Below are positions 1-10,351 of a stretch of DNA of 64,000 nucleotides, one piece after another. The position numbers were made by a program, and so were the translations under genes. Every line of letters starts with the position of its first letter. Positions within the stretch are counted from its first letter, which is position 1. Origin of the DNA: Flavobacteriales bacterium. GTDB lineage: Bacteria; Bacteroidota; Bacteroidia; Flavobacteriales_F; PHOS-HE28. Below the pieces are notes generated by a model, which was given only the letters and a program-made list of their open reading frames with translations, was not told the DNA's origin and made no database searches. The stretch is taken from positions 806,001-870,000 of the forward strand of contig JADKHI010000001.1 of assembly GCA_016721825.1 (NCBI GenBank), in the 5' to 3' direction.

Positions 1-346
1 GCGAGCTAGACTCATCGCGCAGAGAACAACTCCATCCTACTTGCACCTTTGGATACACGCGGTTGATAGAATCAATCACCTGGACGCTGCCCCAGTATTG
101 CTCCTTGCCAAGCCCTTGCGCCGTGTCCTCGTACTGGATGATGTTCCTCATGTTCTCTTCGCAGAAAGACTCAATCGAGTCCCGGACCGCGTGAGGTTGA
201 ACGAGCACATGAAGTGAATCGTAGTCGGTGGCCCCATTCCACAAAGCGGGATGTTCATTGACCCAAGCTTCAACTTCCTTTTCACCCGGTTTCGGTTGGC
301 AACAAGACAGGAGCATGCTCGCAAGGAGCATGACCAGCAATTTCAA
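1..346 (-). CDS. Putative lipoprotein, 3' end cut by window edge
   Basis: An open frame runs leftward off the window edge without a stop. It begins with a short hydrophobic stretch ending in LLSCC, a good lipobox with the acylated cysteine about 15 residues in, so the product is probably a lipoprotein. The full signal peptide (MKLLVMLLASMLLSCC) needs a TTG start at 346-344; an ATG at 331-329 would shorten it by five residues. The mature part seen is polar and acidic and I do not recognise the family. It lies 20 bases downstream of carB on the same strand and may be co-transcribed with it. Codon use looks ordinary for the window. Confidence 0.6.
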   Translation of the reverse strand, partial: MKLLVMLLASMLLSCCQPKPGEKEVEAWVNEHPALWNGATDYDSLHVLVQPHAVRDSIESFCEENMRNIIQYEDTAQGLGKEQYWGSVQVIDSINRVYPKVQVGWSCSLRDESSS

Positions 347-366
347 CCTGAAAGCGTAGATCAAAA

Positions 367-3178
<2,812 letters not shown>

Positions 3179-3199
3179 GTCCGGATGGTATCCGGGCCG

Positions 3200-3207
3200 C
3201 GAAAGTA
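3200..3207 (-). promoter_or_regulatory. Possible carB -7 element
   Basis: Read on the minus strand this is TACTTTCG, one base off the Bacteroidota -7 word TAnnTTTG, 21 bases upstream of the carB ATG. No convincing -33 element was found. Confidence 0.35.
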
Positions 3208-3216
3208 CCCAGCGCG

Positions 3217-3311
3217 GAATGGGCAAATGAGGGAATGTGGAAAATGTGGGGCGATCGTGGAGAAGTGCGAGAGGCCATGGGCACATGCGCACATTCCCAC
3301 ATGGGCACATG
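3217..3311. repeat. Imperfect inverted repeat built from ATGTG/CACAT words
   Basis: Between the divergent carB and hydrolase genes, GGGAATGTG (3231-3239) is matched by its reverse complement CACATTCCC (3290-3298), and the similarity extends imperfectly on both sides (ATGaGGGAATGTG against ATGtGGGAATGTG). The right arm also contains a 12-base direct repeat, CATGGGCACATG, at 3276-3287 and 3300-3311. The composition differs from the surrounding coding DNA. It resembles an extragenic repeat family, but only this copy was noticed. Confidence 0.6.
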
Positions 3312-3334
3312 AACATGCTTATCACCTTTACCAC

Positions 3335-4162
3335 GTGCATTCCACCTCCTCCTTCACCCACGGCCCCACCACCCTCGCCTACCGCAGCTACGGTCACGGG
3401 CCTACGGTGGTACTGGCCTTCCACGGCTTCGGGCGAACGGGTGCCGACTTCGCGCTGTTCGAGCCGATGCTGGCCGAGCGGTGCACCATTCATGCCTTCG
3501 ACCTGCACTTCCATGGCGAAAGCAGCACGCCGGGCGAACGGGCGCATGACCCTTTCACGCCGGCGGAACTGGCGGCCTACTTCACGGCCTTCGCGGACCA
3601 CCTTGGTGCGGACAAGCTGACCCTGCTGGGCTACAGCCTTGGCGGCCGCATCGCCCTGAGCCTACTGAACACCATGCCGGATCGTGTGGCGAACGTAGTG
3701 CTGGTGGCGCCGGATGGCCTGAAGACCCGGCCCTGGTACCGGGGACTGGCCGCTTCCCGTTTCGGGCGCCACCTCTATGGCCGTTTCGTGGAGAACCCGC
3801 ACCGGGTGCACGCGATCATGAACACCCTGCATGGTGTCGGCTTAATGCGCCCCAAGCTGCACCGTTTCCTTATGGGGCAGACGGACAACAGGGTGAAACG
3901 GCAGCAGGTGCACGACGTGTGGCTGAGCTACCGCCTGATCGAACCGGACTTGTCGGACGTGGGGCGGGTGCTGCGGGAACGGGCCATCCCCCTTCACCTC
4001 TTCCTCGGGCGCACCGACAGCGTGATCCCCGCCCACCTGGCGCAGGGGCTGAAGAGCCAGGCACCCGAGCTGGTGCATGTTCAATTGCTGGAGGCCGGCC
4101 ATGTGTTGCTGACCCCGGAACTGGCCCCTCCGATCGCGAATGTCCTTGGGAAAGGGGCATGA
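3335..4162 (+). CDS. Alpha/beta hydrolase
   Basis: A 275-residue alpha/beta-hydrolase-fold protein. The oxyanion-loop region is LAFHGFGRTGADF, the nucleophile elbow is GYSLGG (serine nucleophile), and the late acid and histidine positions fall in LGRTDSVIP and LLEAGHVLL, completing a Ser-Asp-His triad. There is no signal peptide, so it is probably cytoplasmic. The substrate cannot be told from sequence; esterase, lipase or C-C hydrolase are all possible. I chose the GTG at 3335 because a longer frame from ATG 3227 would begin inside the inverted repeat with His-rich, non-family sequence. The gene is divergent from carB and convergent with rpmH. Confidence 0.8.
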   Translation: MHSTSSFTHGPTTLAYRSYGHGPTVVLAFHGFGRTGADFALFEPMLAERCTIHAFDLHFHGESSTPGERAHDPFTPAELAAYFTAFADHLGADKLTLLGYSLGGRIALSLLNTMPDRVANVVLVAPDGLKTRPWYRGLAASRFGRHLYGRFVENPHRVHAIMNTLHGVGLMRPKLHRFLMGQTDNRVKRQQVHDVWLSYRLIEPDLSDVGRVLRERAIPLHLFLGRTDSVIPAHLAQGLKSQAPELVHVQLLEAGHVLLTPELAPPIANVLGKGA

Positions 4163-4165
4163 AAA

Positions 4166-4183
4166 AGGGGCCCGAAGGCCCCT
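4166..4183 (-). terminator. Rho-independent terminator of rpmH
   Basis: GGGGCC (4167-4172), a CGAA loop and GGCCCC (4177-4182), closed by an A-T pair, followed leftward by a run of five T on the minus strand. It lies 25 bases past the rpmH stop codon and directly after the hydrolase stop. Confidence 0.75.
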
Positions 4184-4208
4184 CTGTGATGAAAGCTTGG
4201 TGGTCGAA

Positions 4209-4367
4209 TTACTTCTGACCTGGGCGCTCGTCGCTCACGGTGAGCTTGTGGCGGCCTTGCTTGCGACGGCGTGACAACACGGCCCGGCCGGCGGCAGAGC
4301 TCATGCGCAGACGGAAGCCGTGCTTGTTGGTACGCTTGCGTTTGCTGGGCTGGAAAGTGCGCTTCAT
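4209..4367 (-). CDS. rpmH: 50S ribosomal protein L34
   Basis: A 52-residue, very basic protein starting MKRTFQPSKRKRTNKHGFR and continuing LRMSSAAGRAVLSRRRKQGR, the unmistakable L34 signature. The tail HKLTVSDERPGQK is slightly longer than in the shortest L34 proteins. It is transcribed alone: a strong promoter lies just upstream and a hairpin terminator just downstream. The usual dnaA/rnpA neighbours are not here. Confidence 0.97.
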   Translation of the reverse strand: MKRTFQPSKRKRTNKHGFRLRMSSAAGRAVLSRRRKQGRHKLTVSDERPGQK

Positions 4368-4395
4368 GACCGTCTGTCGTTTGCTAAAGGGACGG

Positions 4396-4426
4396 CAAAA
4401 GTAGGCGTTTTCGTCATTCGGCCAAA
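4396..4426 (-). promoter_or_regulatory. Bacteroidota-type promoter of rpmH
   Basis: On the minus strand TTTG (4426-4423), a 19-base spacer, then TACTTTTG (4403-4396): an exact match to the -33 TTTG and -7 TAnnTTTG elements used by the primary sigma factor of Bacteroidota. The -7 box ends 28 bases before the rpmH ATG. Confidence 0.8.
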
Positions 4427-4462
4427 TGTGATCGCATTCTCTTGGCGATCAGCCCCTTCCCG

Positions 4463-5233
4463 CTAGCGTGGAGCGAAGCGCAAACGGTCCAGCCCGTAGG
4501 CCAGCACCCCTCCAGCCTCCCCTTCCACCAGCAGGCGCCCATCGGCATCCACATCGACCGGTCGGCCGGTGAACGGCTGCCCATCCAGCTCGAAGTCCGC
4601 ATAGCGGCCACGTGCCCAAAGGCGCTCCACATAGCTCGCGTCCACCTGAGCTGGATCGGAAGCCAGCAGGTCCCACCAGTGCTCAAAGACCTGACAGAGG
4701 CGTTCCAACAGGGCCATACGGTCCTGCGGCTGTCCCACTTCCAGCCGAAGGCTGGTGGCGTGGTGCTCGTGGTTGAGCTCGCTGCTGTTCACGTTCAGCC
4801 CGATGCCCACGATGGCGCTCTGCACCTGGCCGCCCACGACATCGTTCTGGATCAGGATGCCCGCGATCTTCTGCCGGTCCACGAGAATGTCGTTGGGCCA
4901 CTTGATACGCACTTGTCCGCCCCCCACCCCTTGTGTCACCTTCAGCGCTTCCTCCACCGTCTGGTGCACGGCCAACGCCGCGACCTTACCCAGGCGGAAA
5001 TGGTCCGCGGCCTTTAAGCCCTGGGGCCGCAACACGATGCTGTACGTAAGGTCCAGCCCGTTCGAGGAGGTCCAGGTGCGCCCACGCTGTCCGCGGCCTG
5101 CGGTCTGGTCGTGGGCCAGGATGACAGCCCCGTGCTGCAATTCCGACAGGCTCAGGTGTTCGGCAGCATAGTTGTTGGTGCTGTCGACCGATGCAAGCTC
5201 GATGAACTGCGCGCCGATGACCTTGGTGTGCAT
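4463..5233 (-). CDS. birA: Biotin--[acetyl-CoA-carboxylase] ligase
   Basis: A 256-residue biotin protein ligase that attaches biotin to carrier proteins such as the acetyl-CoA carboxylase subunit. It begins VIGAQFIELASVDSTNNYA and has the biotinyl-AMP loop GRGQRGRTW, the catalytic-core KWPNDILV, and VGIGLNVN, followed by a small C-terminal SH3-like domain. It lacks the N-terminal DNA-binding domain of E. coli BirA, so it is a group I, non-regulatory enzyme. The ATG at 5233 gives the usual short N-terminus; longer frames run into rsfS. It is divergent from rsfS, an order I recall from other Bacteroidota. Confidence 0.92.
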   Translation of the reverse strand: MHTKVIGAQFIELASVDSTNNYAAEHLSLSELQHGAVILAHDQTAGRGQRGRTWTSSNGLDLTYSIVLRPQGLKAADHFRLGKVAALAVHQTVEEALKVTQGVGGGQVRIKWPNDILVDRQKIAGILIQNDVVGGQVQSAIVGIGLNVNSSELNHEHHATSLRLEVGQPQDRMALLERLCQVFEHWWDLLASDPAQVDASYVERLWARGRYADFELDGQPFTGRPVDVDADGRLLVEGEAGGVLAYGLDRLRFAPR

Positions 5234-5280
5234 GGAGGAAAGGCCCGAACGGAAGGGCCGGTGCGGCGGATGTTCCTGAT

Positions 5281-5288
5281 TACCTTTG
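5281..5288 (+). promoter_or_regulatory. -7 element upstream of rsfS
   Basis: TACCTTTG matches TAnnTTTG and ends 20 bases before the rsfS ATG. No -33 TTTG is present at the expected spacing. Confidence 0.5.
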
Positions 5289-5308
5289 AACGGTCCAAGA
5301 TATACCGT

Positions 5309-5686
5309 ATGACAAAAAAGCGGAGCACAGGCTCCAACACGCCCCTCGTGGACACCGTCGTGGACGGGATCCAGGAAGTGAAGGGCAAAGACATTGTGCA
5401 CTTGGACCTCCGAGGCGTACCGAACACTGTGTGTGACCACTTCGTTATCTGCCACGGCGATAGCGATACGGCGGTGGAAGCCATCGCCGGATCGGTGGAA
5501 AAACTGGTGCGGGAGAAGCTGGGCGAACGCCCATGGCACGCGGAAGGTCGCGAGGCCCGTGGGTGGATCATCCTCGATTACGTGGACGTGGTCGTGCACA
5601 TCTTCCACCGAGAAAAACGCACCTTCTATGCCCTGGAGGACCTCTGGGCCGATGCTGTGAGCCGTCGCTTCGATAACGTGGCCTGA
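5309..5686 (+). CDS. rsfS: Ribosomal silencing factor
   Basis: A 125-residue RsfS/Iojap protein. The family binds L14 on the 50S subunit and blocks subunit joining when nutrients are scarce. Diagnostic segments are KGKDIVHLDLRG, CDHFVICHGDSDTAVEAIA, RPWHAEGREARGWIILDY and VVVHIFHREKRTFYALEDLW. The ATG at 5309 is the natural start; a longer upstream frame overlaps birA. It is 20 bases upstream of ftsH and probably leads the rsfS-ftsH-cdsA-psd operon. Confidence 0.95.
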   Translation: MTKKRSTGSNTPLVDTVVDGIQEVKGKDIVHLDLRGVPNTVCDHFVICHGDSDTAVEAIAGSVEKLVREKLGERPWHAEGREARGWIILDYVDVVVHIFHREKRTFYALEDLWADAVSRRFDNVA

Positions 5687-5706
5687 TTGACGACCTGAAC
5701 AACAAC

Positions 5707-7719
5707 GTGGAGAACGAGAATCCGACCAAGAACGACCGCGGTGGCAGCGAACGCCCTCGTAAGTCCTTCAACTTCTATTGGATCTATGGGGTGATCATCG
5801 TGGTCATCCTTTCCATCCAGCTCATGCAGCTCAGTGGCGGCACACGCCCCATCGAGATCAATGAGTACGAGCGCTACCTCAACTCCGGTGATGTGCGCCG
5901 CATCGACATCGTGAACGATGAGACGGTGCTGGTGACCATCAAGAAGGACAGCCTGGCCAAGAAGGTCCACACGGACAAGTTGGGCAAAGAGGCTGCTGGC
6001 AATTCCGCCGGCCCCCATTACCGCTTCACCATCGGCAATTCCGATGCTGCCCAGAACAAGCTCGTGGCCAGCGCCGATGCCCATGGCGTGGAAATGAACT
6101 ACGAGACCCAGGACAACTGGGGACGCGACATCATCCAGTGGGTGCTGTTCATCGGCATCATGCTGGCGGTGTGGATGTTCTTCATGCGCCGCCTTGGCGG
6201 TGGCGGTGGTCCCGGTGGGCAGATCTTCAACATCGGCAAGAGCCGCGCGCAGGTCTTCGAGGCCGGCAAGAGCACCAACATCACCTTCAATGATGTGGCC
6301 GGCCTGGATGAGGCCAAGGAAGAACTGCAGGAGATCGTCGACTTCCTGAAGACCCCGAAGAAGTACACGGCCCTGGGCGCCAAGATCCCCAAGGGCGCGC
6401 TGCTGGTAGGCCCTCCCGGTACCGGGAAAACACTGCTGGCCAAGGCCATCGCCGGTGAAGCCAACGTGCCGTTCTTCAGCCTCAGCGGCTCCGACTTCGT
6501 GGAGATGTTCGTGGGCGTCGGCGCCAGCCGTGTCCGTGACCTCTTCAAGCAGGCCAAGGAAAAGGCACCGGCCATCATCTTCATCGACGAGATCGACGCC
6601 ATCGGTCGTGCCCGCGGCCGCAGCGTGAGCATGGGCGCCAACGACGAACGCGAGAACACCTTGAACCAGCTCCTTACCGAGATGGACGGCTTCGGCACCA
6701 ACAGCGGCGTGATCCTGATCGGGGCCACCAACCGCGCCGACGTGCTGGACCGTGCCCTCATGCGTCCGGGACGTTTCGACCGCCAGATCTTCGTGGACAT
6801 GCCCGACCTGAACGGTCGCATCGACATCTTCAAGGTGCACCTGAAGCCCTTGAAATTGGATACTGCACTGGACGTGGAGTTCCTCGCCCGCCAGACCCCC
6901 GGATTCAGCGGTGCCGATATCGCCAACATCTGCAACGAGGCCGCCCTCATCGCTGCGCGCAAGAAGAAGACGCACGTTGAGAAACAGGACTTCCTCGATG
7001 CTGTGGACCGCGTGATCGGTGGCTTGGAGAAGAAGAACAAGATCATCACCGCCGACGAGAAGCGCGGCGTGGCCTACCACGAGGCAGGCCATGCCACTGT
7101 GAGCTGGTTGGTGGAGCATGCCAGCCCGCTGATCAAGGTGACCATTGTACCCCGCGGACGTTCGCTGGGTGCCGCCTGGTACCTGCCCGAGGAGCGCCAC
7201 CTGACCACGGCCGAACAGATGCTCGACGAGATATGCGCCGCCCTGGGTGGTCGCGCCGCCGAGGATGTGATGTTCGGCAAAGTGAGTACCGGCGCCCTGA
7301 GCGATCTGGAGAAGGTGACCAAACAGGCCTATGCCATGGTGTCCGTTTACGGGCTGAACGCCAAGGTCGGCAACATCAGCTTCTACGATAGCACCGGCCA
7401 GAGCGAGTATTCCTTTGGCAAGCCTTACAGCGAACGCACCGCCCAGACCATCGATGAGGAGGTGAGCAAATTGGTGGAGATCCAGTACGAGCGTGCCAAG
7501 AAGATCCTGGTGGAGAACAAGGACAAGCTCACCGCCCTGGCCTCGCAGCTGCTGGAGAAGGAGGTGATCTTCAAAGAGGACCTGGAGAAGATCTTCGGTG
7601 ACCGCACCTTTGCCCGCGACGTGGCCGAGCGTACTGCGGCCGCCAATAGCAACGGGACCACCGTGGGAGGCCCTGCTCCGACGCCCGACGAGACCCCTTC
7701 CTTGCCCGCTTCCGCGTGA
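5707..7719 (+). CDS. ftsH: ATP-dependent zinc metalloprotease FtsH
   Basis: A 670-residue membrane-anchored AAA+ protease for quality control of membrane and short-lived proteins. A first membrane helix spans about residues 24-43, followed by a periplasmic domain and a second helix (about 143-163) with a Gly-rich linker. The AAA module has Walker A GPPGTGKT near residue 235, Walker B IIFIDEID near 290 and the second region of homology ending RPGRFDRQ. The zinc protease motif is HEAGH at about 458-462. The C-terminal tail is Thr/Pro-rich. The start is GTG 5707. Its last four bases (GTGA) overlap the cdsA start, implying coupled translation. Confidence 0.97.
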   Translation: MENENPTKNDRGGSERPRKSFNFYWIYGVIIVVILSIQLMQLSGGTRPIEINEYERYLNSGDVRRIDIVNDETVLVTIKKDSLAKKVHTDKLGKEAAGNSAGPHYRFTIGNSDAAQNKLVASADAHGVEMNYETQDNWGRDIIQWVLFIGIMLAVWMFFMRRLGGGGGPGGQIFNIGKSRAQVFEAGKSTNITFNDVAGLDEAKEELQEIVDFLKTPKKYTALGAKIPKGALLVGPPGTGKTLLAKAIAGEANVPFFSLSGSDFVEMFVGVGASRVRDLFKQAKEKAPAIIFIDEIDAIGRARGRSVSMGANDERENTLNQLLTEMDGFGTNSGVILIGATNRADVLDRALMRPGRFDRQIFVDMPDLNGRIDIFKVHLKPLKLDTALDVEFLARQTPGFSGADIANICNEAALIAARKKKTHVEKQDFLDAVDRVIGGLEKKNKIITADEKRGVAYHEAGHATVSWLVEHASPLIKVTIVPRGRSLGAAWYLPEERHLTTAEQMLDEICAALGGRAAEDVMFGKVSTGALSDLEKVTKQAYAMVSVYGLNAKVGNISFYDSTGQSEYSFGKPYSERTAQTIDEEVSKLVEIQYERAKKILVENKDKLTALASQLLEKEVIFKEDLEKIFGDRTFARDVAERTAAANSNGTTVGGPAPTPDETPSLPASA

Positions 7720-8519
7720 GCGAACTCATCACCCGGGCCATCACGGGCGCAGCCTATGTCGCGCTCACGCTCGGGGCCGCATGGGCGGGACCGTTCACCA
7801 CGGCGATGCTCTTCCTACCTGTTTGCGCCATCGGCGCGCGGGAATTCCACCGCCTGTACTGGCACGATGCCCAAGGGCCATTGCCGTTGTGGAGCATCAT
7901 GCTGGCCTGCACCGTGTACGTGACCGTGGCCGCCGGGGCCTTCACGAACGTCTGGTTACCTGGATACGCCGTGGGGCTCACGTTCGTGCTGCTGCTCGTG
8001 GGCATCACCATGACCTTGCGCCGGGGCTCCCCGGCCCCGGCCGAGGAGTTCGCCGGGCAGATGCTCCTGGTCAGCTACATCGCGCTACCCTTCGCCTTGC
8101 TGCCGCATATGCTGGTTAACGGCCCTGCGGAGCTGGCCTGCACCTTCATCCTGCTATGGACCAACGACACCGGTGCCTACCTCGTTGGGCGGTCGATCGG
8201 GCGCACCAAATTGCTTCCGGCGGTGAGCCCGAAGAAGACGATCGAAGGGCTGCTGGGGGGCATCGCGCTCACCCTGGGGGTCGCCTGGCTCCTCGGCTCC
8301 TTCTGGACCGAGCTTCCGCTTCAGGACCGCTTGGTCTGTGGTCTTCTGGTAGCCGTTTCCGCGACACTTGGCGACCTGCTGGAATCCGCGTTCAAGCGCG
8401 CCCGCGGTGTGAAGGATTCGGGGAACGTGTTGCCAGGCCACGGTGGCATCCTGGACCGTTTCGATGGCTTCCTGCTGGCCATCCCAGCGGTCTATCTCTA
8501 CTTGCACCTCCTCCGCTGA
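7716..8519 (+). CDS. cdsA: Phosphatidate cytidylyltransferase
   Basis: A 267-residue polytopic membrane enzyme converting phosphatidic acid and CTP to CDP-diacylglycerol, the branch point of phospholipid synthesis. The C-terminal signature GDLLESAFKRARGVKD and LPGHGGILDRFDGF contains the conserved metal-binding and catalytic residues. An upstream SPKKTIEG motif and about seven hydrophobic segments fit the family. The start is a GTG overlapping the ftsH stop by four bases. psd, which acts later in the same pathway, follows. Confidence 0.94.
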   Translation: MSELITRAITGAAYVALTLGAAWAGPFTTAMLFLPVCAIGAREFHRLYWHDAQGPLPLWSIMLACTVYVTVAAGAFTNVWLPGYAVGLTFVLLLVGITMTLRRGSPAPAEEFAGQMLLVSYIALPFALLPHMLVNGPAELACTFILLWTNDTGAYLVGRSIGRTKLLPAVSPKKTIEGLLGGIALTLGVAWLLGSFWTELPLQDRLVCGLLVAVSATLGDLLESAFKRARGVKDSGNVLPGHGGILDRFDGFLLAIPAVYLYLHLLR

Positions 8520-8529
8520 GGAGCTCTTC

Positions 8530-8537
8530 TATCTTTG
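8530..8537 (+). promoter_or_regulatory. -7 element immediately upstream of psd
   Basis: TATCTTTG matches TAnnTTTG and ends only six bases before the psd ATG. If used, the transcript would start at or within a base or two of the start codon. A TTG at 8502 is slightly too far away for a normal -33 element. Confidence 0.45.
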
Positions 8538-8543
8538 GCGACC

Positions 8544-9200
8544 ATGACTATTCATCGCGAGGGTATGGCCACCATCGGCTTGGTCGGTTCGGTGTTACTG
8601 TTCACCGCACTGCTCCTCCCCTCCCGTTCACCCGAATGGGTATTCCTTCCCATACTCGGTGTATTGATCGCCGTGATGCTGATCGTGCTCTGGTTCTTCC
8701 GCGTCCCGAGCCGCACAGTGAAGCAGCAGGATGATCTGATCATCTCCCCGGCCGATGGCAAGGTGGTGGCGATCGAAGAAGTGACCGAAGGCGAGTACTT
8801 CAAGGACCGTCGAATCCAAGTGTCGGTGTTCATGAGCCCGTTGAACGTGCACGTGAACTTCTTCCCCATCGGCGGCACCACGAGCTATTACAAGTACCAC
8901 CCCGGCAAGTACCTGGTGGCCTGGCACCCCAAGAGCAGCACGGAGAACGAACGCTCCACCGTGGTGGTGCGCCACCCGAAGCATGGCGAAGTGCTCTTCC
9001 GCCAGATCGCAGGAGCCTTGGCGCGCCGCATCTGCACGTACGCTGTGGAAGGACAGCCGGCCGCACAAGGCACCGAGTTCGGCTTCATCAAGTTCGGTTC
9101 CCGCGTGGACCTGCTGCTGCCCCTGAACGCCGACATCACCTGTCGCCTCGGTGACGTGGTGCAAGGCTCCATCACCCCACTCGCACGATTCGCATCCTGA
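8544..9200 (+). CDS. psd: Phosphatidylserine decarboxylase family protein
   Basis: A 218-residue short-type phosphatidylserine decarboxylase that makes phosphatidylethanolamine. Two hydrophobic helices near the N-terminus are followed by SPADGKVV, the segment VSVFMSPLNVHVNFFPIGG, and FIKFGSRVDL. The glycine-serine pair in the last motif is the self-cleavage site whose serine becomes the pyruvoyl cofactor. The length matches the short subclass rather than the 300-residue E. coli type. A TTG at 8535 would add three residues; ATG 8544 is preferred. It follows cdsA by 24 bases. Confidence 0.93.
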   Translation: MTIHREGMATIGLVGSVLLFTALLLPSRSPEWVFLPILGVLIAVMLIVLWFFRVPSRTVKQQDDLIISPADGKVVAIEEVTEGEYFKDRRIQVSVFMSPLNVHVNFFPIGGTTSYYKYHPGKYLVAWHPKSSTENERSTVVVRHPKHGEVLFRQIAGALARRICTYAVEGQPAAQGTEFGFIKFGSRVDLLLPLNADITCRLGDVVQGSITPLARFAS

Positions 9201-9205
9201 TCCCC

Positions 9206-9667
9206 ATGCGCATCCCCTCCATCCTCCTCCTGCTGACCCTTGCCGTGGCCTTCGCTGCCTGCGGTGGAACGAAGACCGAGACCGAGAACACCGACAAGGC
9301 AACATCCCTGGCGCCCCGGTATGACGGCATCTACATGGGCACCTATGGCAACCTGACCCAATTGCTGCACTTCTATCCGAGCGGCAACGTGGTCACCATC
9401 ACGGGCTATGCGACCAGCGGTGATTCGCTACGCTCACTGTTCCGCGCGGACCTGCCCGTTAACATCGAAAAAGGGATCCACAACGTACCTGTTACGCTGC
9501 GCAACGACAGTGTGCTGTTCCGCACCACGGTGATGCAGGGCTTCATCCACTACGATGGTCGCATCTATGGGGGCGATTCATTGGTGGTGCTGAAGAGCAG
9601 CCAGGCCAACGGTCGCAAAGCCGCGATCACCTACTACTTCAGCAAGGATCAGGCATCAGCCCAGTAG
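9206..9667 (+). CDS. Small lipoprotein of unknown function
   Basis: A 153-residue protein with a clear lipoprotein signal: MRIPSILLLLTLAVAFAACG, the cysteine being the probable acylation site. The mature part has a low-complexity Thr/Glu linker, then a compact beta-rich domain (YDGIYMGTYGNLTQLLHFY, GNVVTITGYATSGD). I do not recognise the family. It starts five bases after psd and probably belongs to that operon. Its 3' end overlaps the convergent HAD hydrolase gene by 12 bases. Confidence 0.75.
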   Translation: MRIPSILLLLTLAVAFAACGGTKTETENTDKATSLAPRYDGIYMGTYGNLTQLLHFYPSGNVVTITGYATSGDSLRSLFRADLPVNIEKGIHNVPVTLRNDSVLFRTTVMQGFIHYDGRIYGGDSLVVLKSSQANGRKAAITYYFSKDQASAQ

Positions 9668-10351
9668 GACCGCCAGCTCGTCGAAGTGCGCGAAACGGAT
9701 GGTCGCCTCCGGGTCGGCCTTCTCGGGTGCGGCGTAGTGTGCCTGGTCCATTCCCACACCACGGGCGCCCAGTATGTCCGTGGCTTGCATGTCGCCGATC
9801 ATCAGGCTTTCGTTCACTGTGGCACCCGCCTTCTTCATGGCCACCTCGAAGATGCGAGCATCCGGTTTGCGGGCGCCAGCCTTCTCGCTCGTGAGCATCA
9901 CGTCGATGTAGGGTCCCAGTCCGCTGCAGCGCACCTTCACATGCTGCACCTCGTCGAAACCGTTGGTGATGATGTGGATGCGGTGGTCCTTGCGGACCGC
10001 GTCCAACATCTCCCGCGCACCCGGTGAAAGGGCCGTTCGCTGTGGGCAACGCTCGATGTAGGCATGACCGAGCTGTGTGGAAAGGCGATCGTTGCGGACA
10101 CCGAAACGCACAAGTGTGTTCCTGAAGCGGAGGACGCGCAGCACCGCCTTCTCGATCTGCCCGGCCTCATAGCGCTGCCAAAGACCCGCGTTCACCTCCT
10201 CGTACACCTCGATGAACTCCTCCACCTTCTCGACGCCCTTGTTGGCCAGGTCAAGCTCCGTGTACAACTCGTTCAATGTGGCCCGCGAGTTGGCCTCGAA
10301 GTCCCACAGCGTGTGGTCCAGATCGAAGAACAGGTGGCGGTAGCGCTTCAC
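9656..10351 (-). CDS. HAD-family hydrolase, YjjG-type nucleotidase
   Basis: A 231-residue haloacid-dehalogenase-superfamily phosphatase. Motif I is FFDLDHTLWDF with the nucleophile and acid aspartates, motif II is the serine/threonine in IITNGF, and motifs III-IV are KPDARIFEVAMKKAG and MIGDMQATDILGARGVGM. An alpha-helical cap lies between motifs I and II. The sequence resembles YjjG pyrimidine 5'-nucleotidases, which dephosphorylate dUMP, dTMP or UMP and non-canonical nucleotides. The GTG at 10351 places the nucleophile about 10 residues in, as expected, and overlaps the upstream stop by four bases. Proximity to upp fits a pyrimidine salvage or housecleaning role. Confidence 0.87.
   Translation of the reverse strand: MKRYRHLFFDLDHTLWDFEANSRATLNELYTELDLANKGVEKVEEFIEVYEEVNAGLWQRYEAGQIEKAVLRVLRFRNTLVRFGVRNDRLSTQLGHAYIERCPQRTALSPGAREMLDAVRKDHRIHIITNGFDEVQHVKVRCSGLGPYIDVMLTSEKAGARKPDARIFEVAMKKAGATVNESLMIGDMQATDILGARGVGMDQAHYAAPEKADPEATIRFAHFDELAVLLG

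Noticed and set aside
3227..3334. N-terminal extension of the alpha/beta hydrolase from ATG 3227
   Set aside because: The extension translates the inverted repeat into His/Trp/Cys-rich sequence unlike the family; GTG 3335 gives a normal length.
4491..4499. AGCCCGTAG inside birA matching the tRNA-Glu 3' end, as a possible attachment site
   Set aside because: Only nine bases match, it lies within conserved birA coding sequence, and there are no mobile genes between the two sites.
5626..7200. Leftward open frame of about 524 codons opposite ftsH
   Set aside because: Antisense shadow; FtsH motifs are intact on the other strand and the antisense product has repetitive, low-information composition.
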